Assembly (NCBI GenBank): GCA_029255685.2
Contig: CM055311.2
Span: forward strand, 5,256,269-5,320,268
Reading direction: 5' to 3'
Source: Silene conica
Lineage: Eukaryota; Streptophyta; Magnoliopsida; Caryophyllales; Caryophyllaceae
DNA: 64,000 nucleotides
Positions 34,495-47,300 of the stretch are shown in pieces (the first letter of the stretch is position 1; every line of letters starts with the position of its first letter). A program made the position numbers and the translations under genes. The notes beneath the pieces were generated by a model, which saw only the letters and a program-made list of their open reading frames with translations, ran no database searches and was not told where the DNA came from.

Positions 34495-36824
34495 ATGGAT
34501 TCCAAGCATCTCAAGTGCCCTATCTTCGATGGCAAAAACTATAGCTTATGGAAAAATATGATGACTCATTACATCAAGGGTTGTGATTGGGAATGTTGGA
34601 AGATCATCCAAACTGGACCAAAGAAGATCTTGGTCGCCGCCGCCAATGGAACAACCTATGAAAAAATGGAAAGCGATTATGTGGAAAGTGATTACAAAAT
34701 TGCAGAGAAAAACTCTAAGGCCATGAGCCTCCTACAGAACGGTATGATAACCTCAGAATTCGATAGATTCTCATCCTGTAGTTCCGCTAAGGAAATATGG
34801 GATAGTCTCGAACTTGCTTATGAAGGAACATCCGCAGTCAGGAAACATCGTATAGACTTGCTTGTTCAAAGATATGAACTTTTCAATATGGAAAAGAATG
34901 AATCTATTGATAGCATGTCTGCACGATTTTCTTGTATTATTAATGAACTGCGTAACCTTGGCAAAAAGATTGATTCTGAGGATATCATTCGTAAGATTCT
35001 TAGGAGTCTCACCAAAAAGTGGCAACCTAAAGTCACGGCCATAGAGGAAGCACGTGATTTATCTAAAATCACTTACCAAGAATTGATTGGATCCTTAATG
35101 GCTCACGAGATCATACTAAATAAAAACGATGATGATCCCAAAGGAAAGGGAGTCGCTTTACAAGCCTCCACAAGCGAAGTAAGCGAAGAAGAACTTGAGG
35201 ATGAAACAGTTTTATTCGCTAGACGATTTAAGAAAGCAGTTTTCAAAGGTAGATACAAAAACTCCAACAACAAAACGTTCGACAAAAAGAAAACTGACTC
35301 CAAACAAACATTCTTCAAAAGAGGATGTTTCAAGTGTGGACAACAAGACCATATGATCAAAGATTGTCCAAGTTGGGACAAAATTAAAGACAAGTCAAAA
35401 AGAGAAAAGACCAAAACAGAGTTTAAGAAAGTAATGCTTGCGTCATGCTGGGGAGAATTAGAATCTGAAGATGACGAAGATTCTGAAGAAGAAGAGGTAG
35501 CAAACTTATGCCTTAGCAACGTCAACCTAGATCTAATCTCAAGCGACAATGATGAAGATGACGCATCGAATATGTGTCTCTTTGGAGAATCAGACTCAGA
35601 CGACGACGACGAAGAGGTAAATTTCCTTCAACTCAAAAGTCAAGTTAAAAACTTATCTAAGGCTATGCTAATTAAATATTTTGAGAAAACCCTAGACCAA
35701 TGTCATGAACAAAATCTTGAGTTAGATGACTTGAAAGAGCAGATCCTCGATATTGCTGAGGAAAATCAACTTCTGAAAGCCAAAGCTAAGAAACTGAAAT
35801 CCAAAATAAGCATTGAAGCAAATGCTAAGTTGGAAACAGTTATGTCTGAGAAAAAGGTTCTTGAGTCTAAAGTTATAGCTAATGAAGCTATAACCTCAAA
35901 ACTAAAACTCAACATTAAAGAGCTTCAATCTAAAGTTATAGCTAATGAAGCTATAACTTCAGAATTAAGAAAGGTTAATGAACGGCTTAAGTCAGAATCC
36001 TCGACTATGGTCGAAGATGAGACTCATCAAGAAGAAGTTGAGATTCTCGAAAGCAAAATCATGGATCTAGAATTCAGTATATCTAAAATCAAGAAAGAAC
36101 ATGCCAAAATTGTGTCTGACTTCCATAAAGACATTCAAAACCTAAAAGAGTCTAGCAATACTGACCATAGTGAATGTAAGAAAGAAATAGACTCCCTAAA
36201 AGAACTCCTTCTTCATGCTCGGAAAGTTCACGATAAGTGGGAAGGAAGCACTAACGTTCTGAACTTCCTAACTGAACAATCCGACAACAACATGAAGATG
36301 GGTTTAGGTCACGAATGTTATGGAAGAAGGGATCACTCAAAATGTAAACAAAGTCCAACAGAAAGAGACTTTAGAAGAAGGAAATATGCAGACCTTCCTG
36401 AGTATTTAATATGCACTTATTGTGGCCATACTGGACACCTCCGAGAAAACTGTGTAAAACACGCACAAGATTTTAAAACCGGAGTTAAGTTTGTTAAATC
36501 CTTAGGAATTCCAAGTGACACTAATTCTGTCTCTGATAATGATAATGATAAAATTGAGGAAAGAAACATTGACCACAGATGGTTCTATGACATGACATTT
36601 GACTACGAAGAAAAGAAAAACAGAACCAAACAGACTCCTCAAACATCACACAAAAAATGGTCACCAAGAGTCCAAACTAAAACCTACACAAAAACATCAA
36701 AACCCAACCACTACCGATATAGAAAGACCTATGTAAGACAAGTCTGGGTTAAAAAGGAAGATGTATTTGTGATTACTAACAACAAAGGACCCAAGTATGC
36801 TTGGGTACCTAAATCCTGTCTTTA
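34495..36824 (+). CDS. Sirevirus Gag
   Basis: I start at the ATG at 34495 ([19 protein letters not shown]), since the open frame upstream has no ATG. The capsid region (UBN2-type) spans about residues 20-230. A zinc knuckle [14 protein letters not shown] follows near residue 280, then acidic stretches, a long coiled coil (about 390-590) and a second knuckle [14 protein letters not shown] near residue 640. The coiled coil contains the segment [11 protein letters not shown] twice. Gag of about 770 residues with two knuckles is large for copia but usual for Sireviruses. Confidence 0.9.
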
Positions 36825-36833
36825 AAATTATTT

Positions 36834-39800
36834 GTGCAGATTGTCGCCAAGGAAAATAACCTATGGTATCTCGACAGTGGATGCTCAAGACATATGACAG
36901 GCGACGTAAACCTATTCCAAACCCTAAAACCTTTTGACGGAGGTAAAGTCACATTCGGTGATAACAAAAAGGGAAAGATCATCGGAATTGGTAAGATAGG
37001 TATCTCATCTTCTCATGCTATAAATGATGTATACCTTGTAAGTGGTCTCAAACACAATCTTATTAGTATATCTCAATTGTGTGACAAAGGAAACAAAGTA
37101 GTTTTCCATTCAGATATATGTCGTATAATCTTAGAAGGCACCAGTAAAGTAATACTTGAAGGTCACAGGATGAAAAATGTTTATATGATTGATTTAAATG
37201 TTGTACCTACTGATTCTCTATCATGCATGAAAGTTACGTTAGATGATCCATGTCTATGGCACAAGAGATTTGGTCATATTAGCTCACCTATTCTAAGTAA
37301 GCTGAAAAGATGGGACTTGGTCGAAGGTCTTCCAAAGATCAAATTTGATCAAGAAAAGATGTGTGACACATGTGCACGATGTAAACACGTCAGATCATCC
37401 TTTAAGCCAAAAAGAGTGGTAAGCACAGAACAAGCTCTTGAACTAGTACACATGGATCTATGTGGCCCTATGAAGGTAAGAAGCAGAGGTGGTTCCAGGT
37501 ACGTTTTCGTTCTAGTTGATGATTACTCTAGATTTGTTTGGCCAATCTTTCTTCATTCTAAAGACGAAACATTCGATGAATTTGTTAGTCTCATGAAACT
37601 TGTCCAAAACAAATATAAATCAAACCTAGTAACAATCCGTACTGACCATGGAACTGAGTTCGACAATCATGCCTTTATTGAATTCTGCAAAACCAATGGT
37701 GTTGGTCATAACTTCTCGGCCCCTAGAACCCCACAACAAAATGGAGTCGTAGAACGAATGAACAGAACCCTAGAAGACATGGCTCGAACAATGCTTCTTT
37801 GTAGTGGCCTACCTAGAAACTTTTGGGCTGAGGCTATTAGTACAGCTTGCTATATTCATAACCGTGCTATGATTAGACCTATCCTTAAAAAGACTCCTTA
37901 TGAACTTCTTCGAGGTCGTAAACCAAACATATCTCATTTAAGATGCTTTGGTAGTAAATGCTTTGTTCACAACAATGGTAAAAACAGATTAAGCAAATTC
38001 GACCCTAGAAGTGATGAAGCAATCTTTATAGGATACTCAGATCATAGTAAAGCCTACAAAGTTTTTAACAAACGTACTTTATGCATAGAGGAAAGTATTC
38101 ATGTTATCTTTGATGAGAATAATGCCTTCGATAAGCCATTACAGGATATAGAGGAAAACCTAGACGAACCTGATTTCAGGTTATCAAGGGAAGATCCTCC
38201 TGAAATGGAAATTGAAGAAGGAGAACCTCAAGGAATTCATGATGAACTCAACTTGGGAGAAAATGGTGCGAGAGATGAAACTACAGTTGATGATACTGTA
38301 GATAACTCTCAAACCAATGACTTGGAACCCAGAGTTACAGCTAATGAAACTGTAACTTTGAATCAAAACCAAAGGGAAGAGGCCAGAGTTATACCTGACC
38401 CTACTATAAACCCAGGTTTGGATTCAGGGGGAACAAGTCAAGATCCCGAATCAAGTTCAGGGAATGCAAATGATCAATCAAGGAACTGGAGATATAAAGG
38501 CTCTCATCCTTTGGATAATGTAATAGGAAGCCTGACAGATGGAGTTCAAACTCGAAGGAGCTTAAATAACTTTTGCTCATTCTACTCCTTTCTCTCCACT
38601 ATTGAACCTTCAAATATCAAGGAAGCTCTCGCAGAACCAGACTGGATAGTTGCCATGCAAGAAGAACTCCAGCAATTTGAAAGAAACAAAGTTTGGCATC
38701 TTGTTCCTCGACCTAAGGACAGAACTGTCATTGGAACTAGATGGGTATTCAGAAACAAATTGGATGACACTGGAGTCATTGTGCGAAACAAGGCCAGATT
38801 GGTAGTTCAAGGATACAACCAACAGGAAGGGATCGATTATGACGAAACCTTTGCTCCTGTTGCTCGTCTTGAGGCAATAAGACTACTCATTGCATTTGCA
38901 GCACACAAGGGAATGAAGCTTTTTCAGATGGACGTTAAGACTGCATTTCTTAATGGCTATCTCCAAGAGGAAGTATTTGTTGAACAACCTCCTGGATTTC
39001 CTGACAGCAAACTCAAGGATCATGTATTCAAATTGGACAAAGCACTATATGGTCTGAAACAAGCACCTAGGGCATGGTACGACAGATTATCAAAGTTTCT
39101 ATTGGAGAGTGGATTCAAGAGAGGATCTGTGGATAAAACCCTATTTCTTAAAAGCGAAAACTCAGATCTACTAGTTGTTCAGATCTATGTTGATGATATT
39201 ATTTTTGGCTCAACTAATAAAAAGTTGTGCAAGTACTTCTCTGAGTTGATGACTTCTGAGTTCGAGATGAGTATGATGGGAGAACTAAAATTCTTCCTTG
39301 GACTTCAAATACAACAAACTGAAGAAGGAATCAAAGTTCATCAACAAAAATACGTCAAAGAGTTACTAAAGAAATTTGGAATGGAAACCTCTCATGCAAT
39401 GCCTACTCCAATGGTCACAGATAAGAAGCTAACCAAAGACGAAGATGGTAAGTCTGTAGACGAAACAACTTACCGAGGTATGATTGGCTCACTTCTTTAT
39501 CTTACAGCAAGTCGTCCAGATATAATGTTTAGTGTCTGTGTTTGTGCGAGATTCCAATCTGCACCAAAAGAATCACACATGATTGCAGTTAAGAGAATTT
39601 TAAGATACCTAATCGGAACCTCAAAATTATATCTATGGTATCCTATGGACTGTAACTTTAACTTAGTAGGATATTCAGATGCGGATTATGCAGGATGTTC
39701 TTTAGACAGAAAAAGTACCTCCGGACTTGCTACCTTTGTAGGTCCTTGTATTATATCTTGGGGATCCAAGAAACAAAATTCTGTCGCTCTCTCAACTGCT

Positions 39801-40130
39801 GAAGCAGAATATATTGCAGCCGCACTGGTATGTTCTCAACTTTTATGGTTAAAGCAACAGTTACATGATTATGGTGTTGATGTTGGATGTGTGCCTATAT
39901 TATGTGATAATACGAGTGCCATAATTATATCTAAAAACCCAGCCCAGCACTCGAGGACCAAACATATTGAAATTAGACATCACTTTCTTAGAGACCATGT
40001 TGAAAAGAAAAATATAAAATTGGAATTTTGTAGTACGGAAAAACAGTGGGCAGATATCTTCACTAAACCATTGGCTAGAGAACGCTTTGAGACTTTGCGA
40101 TTGGAAATTGGTTTAATCGGTGGCACCTAA
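36834..40130 (+). CDS. Sirevirus Pol (protease, integrase, RT, RNase H)
   Basis: Domain order is that of copia. Aspartic protease: [13 protein letters not shown] at about 11. Pre-integrase zinc-binding region: [10 protein letters not shown]...CDTCARCKH at about 142-185. Integrase core: [25 protein letters not shown] and a later [29 protein letters not shown] at about 783. RNase [10 protein letters not shown] and [10 protein letters not shown] at about 950-990, then the DNTSAI and [11 protein letters not shown] end. The open frame directly follows gag and has no ATG of its own near its start, so expression through the gag mRNA is likely, as known for this family. It looks intact. Confidence 0.92.
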   Translation: MQIVAKENNLWYLDSGCSRHMTGDVNLFQTLKPFDGGKVTFGDNKKGKIIGIGKIGISSSHAINDVYLVSGLKHNLISISQLCDKGNKVVFHSDICRIILEGTSKVILEGHRMKNVYMIDLNVVPTDSLSCMKVTLDDPCLWHKRFGHISSPILSKLKRWDLVEGLPKIKFDQEKMCDTCARCKHVRSSFKPKRVVSTEQALELVHMDLCGPMKVRSRGGSRYVFVLVDDYSRFVWPIFLHSKDETFDEFVSLMKLVQNKYKSNLVTIRTDHGTEFDNHAFIEFCKTNGVGHNFSAPRTPQQNGVVERMNRTLEDMARTMLLCSGLPRNFWAEAISTACYIHNRAMIRPILKKTPYELLRGRKPNISHLRCFGSKCFVHNNGKNRLSKFDPRSDEAIFIGYSDHSKAYKVFNKRTLCIEESIHVIFDENNAFDKPLQDIEENLDEPDFRLSREDPPEMEIEEGEPQGIHDELNLGENGARDETTVDDTVDNSQTNDLEPRVTANETVTLNQNQREEARVIPDPTINPGLDSGGTSQDPESSSGNANDQSRNWRYKGSHPLDNVIGSLTDGVQTRRSLNNFCSFYSFLSTIEPSNIKEALAEPDWIVAMQEELQQFERNKVWHLVPRPKDRTVIGTRWVFRNKLDDTGVIVRNKARLVVQGYNQQEGIDYDETFAPVARLEAIRLLIAFAAHKGMKLFQMDVKTAFLNGYLQEEVFVEQPPGFPDSKLKDHVFKLDKALYGLKQAPRAWYDRLSKFLLESGFKRGSVDKTLFLKSENSDLLVVQIYVDDIIFGSTNKKLCKYFSELMTSEFEMSMMGELKFFLGLQIQQTEEGIKVHQQKYVKELLKKFGMETSHAMPTPMVTDKKLTKDEDGKSVDETTYRGMIGSLLYLTASRPDIMFSVCVCARFQSAPKESHMIAVKRILRYLIGTSKLYLWYPMDCNFNLVGYSDADYAGCSLDRKSTSGLATFVGPCIISWGSKKQNSVALSTAEAEYIAAALVCSQLLWLKQQLHDYGVDVGCVPILCDNTSAIIISKNPAQHSRTKHIEIRHHFLRDHVEKKNIKLEFCSTEKQWADIFTKPLARERFETLRLEIGLIGGT

Positions 40131-40659
40131 TCAAATCTTAAAAGCAAAAATAACCCAATGATTGACTATGGTTTAGATGAGATTATATGACTGTGTCCGT
40201 ATACTCCGCTGCATGTGTATGTATATATTCGATGTTAAATTTTGTGATTATAGTTATATTATATGATTTACATATGAATGTGTACACAATCGATCTCACA
40301 ATAATATTACGTCACATATTATAACTATCTCACAACATACATATTTTAATATATACAAAATAATAATAAGCAAATATTACAAATAAAACTATAAAACTTA
40401 CCTCAACACAACACACAAACCGTGTGTGTCGGTCCCCACTGCCACGTACCCCAACCTATTTCCCTAGGTTTTGACTTTCACCCCACCTCAATAATTAACC
40501 CAACCAAACTTACCACCACTCACTCTCTCAACTCACATTTACCATCCTCCATTATTACTCCAAACCTCCATAAAAATCCTCAAAAAACCCAAACCACCAT
40601 AAGAACCTCCGACACAAAACTCACCAAAACCAAACCCAACACCACCGTTTCAACCAAAC

Positions 40660-42195
40660 ATGCCTCCCTCACGCGCCACCCGTTCACAACAAAAGAAACC
40701 TTCACCTCCCTCTCCAACTTCGTCACCCCCACCGTCTCCAACACCCATAGCCACCGCTGCACCACCATCTGACAAAGGCAAAAGACGAAAACTCAACCGT
40801 TCATCTCCTTCCATTCCTGATGACATGCATGAAATGAGTTCTCCTTCTCGGCATTCGCGTCCCCTGTTTTCCGAATATTCACTCGAAGCTACTAGGGAGG
40901 GTCTTGAGAAAGTGCGCATGACCAAACAAGAAGGTACGTTAATTGAACGCGTTTTACCTTACGCCATTCATGCGGGTCGGTTTTATCCTAAGTCGTGGGT
41001 CAGTGGTTCCAAATCTTTACGTTTCTTTAAAGATTTTCTCACGTATCAAGGATGGGAATATATAAGTGAATTCTCGGGTTTGTTGTTTCCGATAGAATTA
41101 GTTCAATTCTTTGCCTCTGTTAAACCTTGTGATGATGGTATTAAGGGTGTTGTGAATGGTCAAGACTTTGTTGTGACTAAGTCGGATATTTGTGAAACCT
41201 TTAAGCTTGATCAAGACGGGTTAGTTCTTGACCCAAGAAAGGAATGGAGTGAAGTTACTAAAGATCAGAAATTGGTGATTAAAAAATATTTCGATGACGA
41301 TGCCACTGAGGTTTCCCCTTTGCTCACTGTCAATTTTAACCCAAAATTGAAGTTCTTCTTGAACTTTTTATGGAATACTATTTTACCTCGTCGGGGTGGT
41401 CGGGATAAGCTTGCTAGCATTGAGGCCATAGTACTGTATAGCTGGTTGGAGGGACAGAAAGTGGATTTGGCATCTCTTCTTTGCCATAAAATCTGTCAAG
41501 TTTCAAATGTGCTTGTTAAAGAGAAATTTTGTTCTACTATCGACATCCCATATGGAATGTGGGTATCCGAATTAATGCTCAAAAAGGGTGTTGTTGATAA
41601 TGCTAGTTTCGGAATTAAGTCAAAAGACGCTATGTGTGATCGTTTGTTGAAGTTAATGGGTATTTTCTTTGATGGTACCAATCTTTCGTTTGGAAAGGCT
41701 GTTGGTCAGGAAGCTGCTTCGACTCCATCCCCTCTCTTTGCCAATCTTGAGGCAAAAATGGATAGGGTCATTGATTTGTGTGAAGGGCAGAGGTGTTCTG
41801 GTGAGGCAGGGAGTAATGGGAAGAAGAGAGGACGTGATTTTGAGACTAATGTGCACGAATGGATGACCAAGGTTGATAAACATCTAGTTAAAATTGGCTC
41901 AGAGGTATCAGTTGTGTGCTCGGAATTGCTAAGCATTAGTGATCGAATTTCTTTCATTACGACTCAGGGAGGAGCCATGGTTAGGGATCATGGGTTATTA
42001 AGGGAATATGCGTCTCAAGCACTCGAGGCCGTCAAAGCACTATCCCTCAAAGTGCTCAACTTTGAAATTGCACTCAATGCTCAAGGGAGAAACGTCTCAA
42101 GTTGTTTGGACAGGCTGGAGTCACTTGAGTATCGTACCCGACCCGATTATGTGAACCCTTATGCAAAGACTCCGGGTTCAAGCTCTCGCTCTTGA
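40660..42195 (+). CDS. Sirevirus third ORF (env-like position)
   Basis: A 511-residue frame starting MPPSRATRSQQKK. It has a basic, proline-rich N-terminus and a central globular part (residues about 75-330) with IPYGMWVSELMLKKG near the end, of the 'plant transposon protein' type found after pol in Sirevirus and Athila elements. A C-terminal helical/coiled region follows. No clear signal peptide or transmembrane helix is visible, so a true envelope role is not supported. A 500-bp spacer separates it from pol. Its function is unknown. Confidence 0.75.
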   Translation: MPPSRATRSQQKKPSPPSPTSSPPPSPTPIATAAPPSDKGKRRKLNRSSPSIPDDMHEMSSPSRHSRPLFSEYSLEATREGLEKVRMTKQEGTLIERVLPYAIHAGRFYPKSWVSGSKSLRFFKDFLTYQGWEYISEFSGLLFPIELVQFFASVKPCDDGIKGVVNGQDFVVTKSDICETFKLDQDGLVLDPRKEWSEVTKDQKLVIKKYFDDDATEVSPLLTVNFNPKLKFFLNFLWNTILPRRGGRDKLASIEAIVLYSWLEGQKVDLASLLCHKICQVSNVLVKEKFCSTIDIPYGMWVSELMLKKGVVDNASFGIKSKDAMCDRLLKLMGIFFDGTNLSFGKAVGQEAASTPSPLFANLEAKMDRVIDLCEGQRCSGEAGSNGKKRGRDFETNVHEWMTKVDKHLVKIGSEVSVVCSELLSISDRISFITTQGGAMVRDHGLLREYASQALEAVKALSLKVLNFEIALNAQGRNVSSCLDRLESLEYRTRPDYVNPYAKTPGSSSRS

Positions 42196-42701
42196 TGATC
42201 CATATCCGTCCCTGTTCGTGTTGGATTACGGTTGTGATGTTGTTGTTTTTTGCTCTAAGTCAGGTGGACTTATAAACACTTCTCTATTAAGGCCCAATCT
42301 AATTACCTAGCCCATTAAGGAATCCGAAGCCTATCCTCTTTTGCTTCTTCGGATCTCCGACTTTTACTTGGTCCAAACTCTCTCCAAACCGGCCTTGTTA
42401 TTGTTTTGATGTGGCCCATCTGACATTACCTTATTTTGGCCCATCTTCTATTAATATCTTTTGCAGGCCCAGTTATCCAATTCCACTAGCCGGCCCAATT
42501 TTCTTTAAACACTTTTACTTCTTCATTCGGCCCATTGGCTTAGTATTTCGGATTGATTGTGTATATTTTAACATTCCGTATGTGGTTATGTGATATTTTC
42601 TATGTTCATATTATTTCGACTCGTTTATATGCTTGCTTATGCTTCGTACGTATATTATTCTAGTCGTTTCATGTCTTTGTTCTCATCTTTTCGATGATGT
42701 C

Positions 42702-42915
42702 AAGAGGGGGAAAATATGCGACTTAGATTAGAATTTGCCTAAGCTTGCTCCTTGTCGTAATTCATTGTCTCTTAGGGTCCTTAAAGGATATGGTATAGAT
42801 AGAAGATAGAAACCCTAAGTGACTCTTTGCTATGAATGACCCTTATTATATTGAGGGGGAACAAACACTTAGACACGAAATCTAAGAGAGACTTGCCATC
42901 ATCAAAAAGGGGGAA
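42702..42915 (+). other. Three polypurine tracts before the Sirevirus 3' LTR
   Basis: AAGAGGGGGAAAA (42702-42714), GAGGGGGAA (42853-42861) and AAAAAGGGGGAA (42904-42915). The last is the proper primer next to the LTR. Multiple tracts are a recognised Sirevirus feature. Confidence 0.8.
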
Positions 42916-42917
42916 TT

Positions 42918-44386
42918 TGTTGAACCATATATTCAAATATATATATATAGTATATATGTTTATGTTTTGATAATGACAAGTCTAGTTATTTATATATTAT
43001 ATAATCGTGTGCTAAGTGTACAGAAATTTAGTAACAAGATCTAATCAATCAAGTATAAAAGATTCAAGCATATTAGTCAATGAGTTGACTATATCGAAGA
43101 TTGATAGAAGATCACAAGCGCGCATAAAGAAGTAAAGTTATAATTATCAACTATAACTTTAGTACAAGTTTGATTCAAGTTATAGCTCGTAGCTATACCT
43201 CTACATTATGAAGAAATGATCGAAATATATATGTGGTTAAGTTGAAACATTGGTTTCCTTATTTGTGTCGTGTGAATTAGTGTTTAAATGGTATTCTATT
43301 TAAATATGGAATTGTTAATCTTAATAGGACTATATAAAATATCTTTTGGTTAAATAAGAAATAAATAAATATCTTATGAGATAATTATTTATTACTAAAA
43401 TAAACTAAAGATTTTTATATGATTTTATTTGTCAAATATATAATCTAAATATAGTTTGTTTCGATTTTGGAAATCGTGTGATATGTCACATTACCAAAAT
43501 CGTGTAGGACTTGCTTAAATAAATATTATGTATTTATTTAATGTCCTAAATAAATTAAGATTATATTATGGTAATATATTTTATTATCTTTGACATGATT
43601 TAGGAAGTTGATTTAATAAGAATACTAATTGTTTATTATATAAAGATCTTTCCTAAATATGAATTAGGAAATTGATTCCTTATATAATACCTATAGTATT
43701 TTATTATATCTTTCCTAAATATATTAAGATTAGATTTAAGGTAGTATTACTAAAAGACTAGTATTCTAGTTTAAGTAATATTCCTAAATCATCTAGGGTT
43801 TGAATTACCTAGATACATATTCTATATAAATAGACTACCTATGACACATTGATCCACACGAAATACAACACACATATTCACGCAAATCGAGAGAGAGAAA
43901 CCGCCGATCCTTGTTCTTCATATTCGAGCTTTTCATTGTCAAACCCGATTCAAGATTCAAGTGCTCAAGCATTGATCTTATTCATTCAAGATTGTGACAC
44001 CAAGAAAACATTGAAGACTTTATCTTATTCACGTAAGATAGATTGAGTATTTAGCGGTACTCGTTGTAAGACAAATATTTAACGGTATTTGTTGTAGCTA
44101 GATATTTAACGGTATCTAGATTGAGTTGTGACTAACATCAAAGTCGCACGAGTAGGGTTGATAAAATTGTAATCCAGAGTTGGTACTAATTTTATTAATC
44201 GAGAATAGTGGACGTAGGTCTCAGAGTGTGAGACTGAACCACTTCAAAAATATCTTGTCTCTACTTTATTATTGCTCTACTCAACGATCATCATACAACT
44301 ACACATACACGAAGAAGATTTTAAAAAGAAGGCATACTCAATTCAACCCCCCCCTTCTTGAGTATATTATATCAATAGACTCTTCA
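42918..44386 (+). repeat. Sirevirus 3' LTR
   Basis: Near-identical to 32937-34407. It ends CTCTTCA, followed by the GTAAC duplication. Confidence 0.95.
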
Positions 44387-44391
44387 GTAAC

Positions 44392-47300
44392 AATCCCTTT
44401 TACCGAGTTAATCACCCAAGTCCCCTCATACACTAAATTCATGAAAGACATCTTAACTAGGAAAAGGACAATAGATAGCATTGAAACCTTGGCCTTCGCT
44501 GAGTGTAATGCCCTTTTGCAAAATTTGTCCCCACCTAAGTTAAAAGATCCAGGAAGTTTTTCAATCCCATGCACCATTGGTACCTATACTATCGACAAAG
44601 CTCTTTGTGGTTTAGGTGCTAGTGTTAGTGTCATGCCATATTCCATTTGTGAAAAATTAAACATGGGAGAGTTAAAGTGTACTAGTGTCACATTGCAAAT
44701 GGCGGACCGTTCTGTAAAACACCCTCTAGGTGTTTTGGAGGATGTTCCCGTCAAAGTCGGCAAATTTTTCATTCCAGTTGACTTTATTGTTCTTGACATC
44801 GCTGAAGATTCGCAAATCCCAATTATTTTGGGAAGACCATTTTTACATACCGCAGGCGCGGTCATCGATGTTAAAAACGGTAAATTGACTTTGGAAGTTG
44901 GTGATGACAAAGTAACTTACAATTTGAACAATGTTGTGAAAAGTCCAATGTTAGAAGAACCATGTTATTCCATAGAGGTCTCAGATTTAATTGATATTAT
45001 TGTGGAAGATTCATTGCCCCGATCTTTGAGCAAGGATCCGTTGGAGGCTCTTTTGTTGCTAGAATCTTTTGCAGGTGATGATGACATTAATGGTGATGAG
45101 ATAGATGCTTTGGAGTTGGAGCTTGATGGAGAGGAGCTAGCCCTGGAGGAAAACTCTAATTTCATAGGTTTGGTTGCTACTTCTACTACGGTCGAGGTAC
45201 AAAAACCCGAACTAAAACCCCTCCCACTGAATTTAAAGTATGCTTTTCTAGATGAATCAGAAATGTGCCCAATCATTGTAAGTACCCATCTAGATGAAAG
45301 TCAAGTGTCTAGGTTGTTAGATGTGTTGAGAACCCATAATAAGGCTATTGGCTATTCACTCGATGATTTGAAGGGAATAAGCCCCGATTTTTGTATGCAT
45401 AGGATTCACTTAGAAGAAGATCATAAGCCATGTGTACAAGGTCAACGTCGCTTAAACCCAAACATGCAAGAAGTTGTCAAAAAAGAGGTCATGAAACTCT
45501 TGGATGCGGGAATTATCTATGCAATTTCCGACTCCAAATGGGTTAGTCCGGTCCAAGTGGTCCCAAAGAAAGGAGGAACCACGGTAGTCAAAAATGATAA
45601 AGATGAACTCATCCCTACTCGCGTTGTGACGGGATGGCGTATGTGTATTGACTATAGGAGGTTGAACTTGGCCACTAAAAAAGACCACTATCCCTTACCA
45701 TTCATTGACCAAATGTTGGAGAGGTTGGCATGTCACAAGTACTTTTGTTACTTAGACGGTTACTCGGGATTCTTTCAAATACCCATTCATCCCGATGACC
45801 AAGAAAAGACCACTTTCACTTGCCCTTATGGTACCTTTGCTTACTGTAGGATGCCTTTCGGTCTATGTAATGCCCCCGCAACCTTCCAACGTTGCATGAC
45901 TAGTATTTTTTCAGATTTCATTGAGTCCATCATGGAAGTTTTCATGGATGATTTTAGTGTCTATGGCACTACATTTGATGCTTGCTTGGCCAATTTGACT
46001 AAGGTTTTGAAAAGATGTGAAGAAGTGGACTTAGTTTTGAATTGGGAAAAGTGCCACTTCATGGTAAATGAAGGAGTGGTACTCGGTCATCTTGTTTCAG
46101 AAAGAGGTATAGAGGTGGACCGTGCCAAGGTCCAAGTGATCGAGCAACTTCCCCCTCCCATAAATGTCAAAGGTATAAGAAGTTTTCTGGGACATGCGGG
46201 ATTTTACCGCCGTTTTATAAAAGATTTCTCCAAAATTGCAAAGCCTCTTACCGAGCTCCTTTTGAAGGATGCTCCATTTGTTTTTACTGATGCTTGTCTT
46301 GAGGCTTTTAACAGGATTAAGGAAGCTTTAATTTCAGCACCCATCATCCAATCACCGGATTGGAATTTGCCATTTGAAGTAATGTGCGATGCTAGTGACT
46401 ATGCGGTGGGTGCCGTTCTTGGGCAAAGGAAAGATAAGGTGCTTCATGCCATTTACTATGCAAGTAAAACATTGGATGCAGCTCAAGTCAATTATGCCAC
46501 TACCGAGAAGGAACTTCTTGCTATTGTCTATGCTTTAGACAAATTCCGTTCTTACTTGGTTGGCTCTAAGGTCATTGTCCATACCGATCACGCCGCCTTG
46601 AAACATCTACTTTCAAAGAAGGAGGCGAAGCCGAGGCTCATTAGATGGATCTTGCTTTTGCAAGAATTTGACCTTGAGATTCGTGACAAGAAAGGAGCTG
46701 AAAATGTTGTGGCCGATCACCTCTCTCGTTTGAGGTTTGATGATGAAGGTATTCATATACCTATTGATGATTCTTTTGCCGATGACTCCTTGATGATGGT
46801 CGAGAAAAATACACCATGGTATGCCGATATTGCCAATTATCTTGTTAGTCGTGAGTTACCACCTAAACTTTCATATCAACAAAGAAAGAAGTTCATGTAT
46901 GATGCCAAATTCTATCTTTGGGATGATCCTAATTTGTTCAAACATTGCTCCGATGGGTTATACCGGAGATGTATCCCACAATGGGATGTGAAAGGAGTGT
47001 TAGAAGGTTGCCATTCTTCTCCCTATGGTGGTCATCATGGACCATCTAAAACTGTTGCTAAGATTTTGCAATCCGGTTTCTATTGGCCTACTATGTTCCA
47101 AGATGCTAAGAATTTTGTGATGTCATGTGATGCTTGCCAAAGAACCGGTTCTATTTCAAGAAGGCATGAGATGCCTCAAAATGGAATTCTTGAAGTTGGA
47201 ATTTTCGATGTGTGGGGTATCGACTACCAAGGCCCTTTTCCTTCATCAAAAGGTAATCGTTATATCTTGGTAGCCGTTGATTACGTTTCCAAATGGGTAG

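Larger units (their letters stand above)
32937..44386 (+). mobile_element. Sirevirus-lineage Ty1/copia element nested in Athila
   Basis: LTRs of 1471 and 1469 bp (32937-34407 and 42918-44386) and a 5-bp duplication GTAAC (32932-32936 and 44387-44391). Order: LTR, primer-binding site, gag, pol (protease-integrase-RT-RNase H), a third ORF, several polypurine tracts, LTR. The LTRs differ by about one base plus a microsatellite length change, so insertion is very recent (well under 0.2 million years). The element looks whole. The large gag with two zinc knuckles, the ORF after pol and the multiple polypurine tracts place it in the Sirevirus (SIRE/Maximus) lineage. Confidence 0.93.

Noticed and set aside
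44180-44391. Open frame joining the copia 3' LTR to Athila protease as a possible fusion protein
   Set aside because: It opens with TTG inside the LTR and has no ATG before the junction; the continuity looks accidental.
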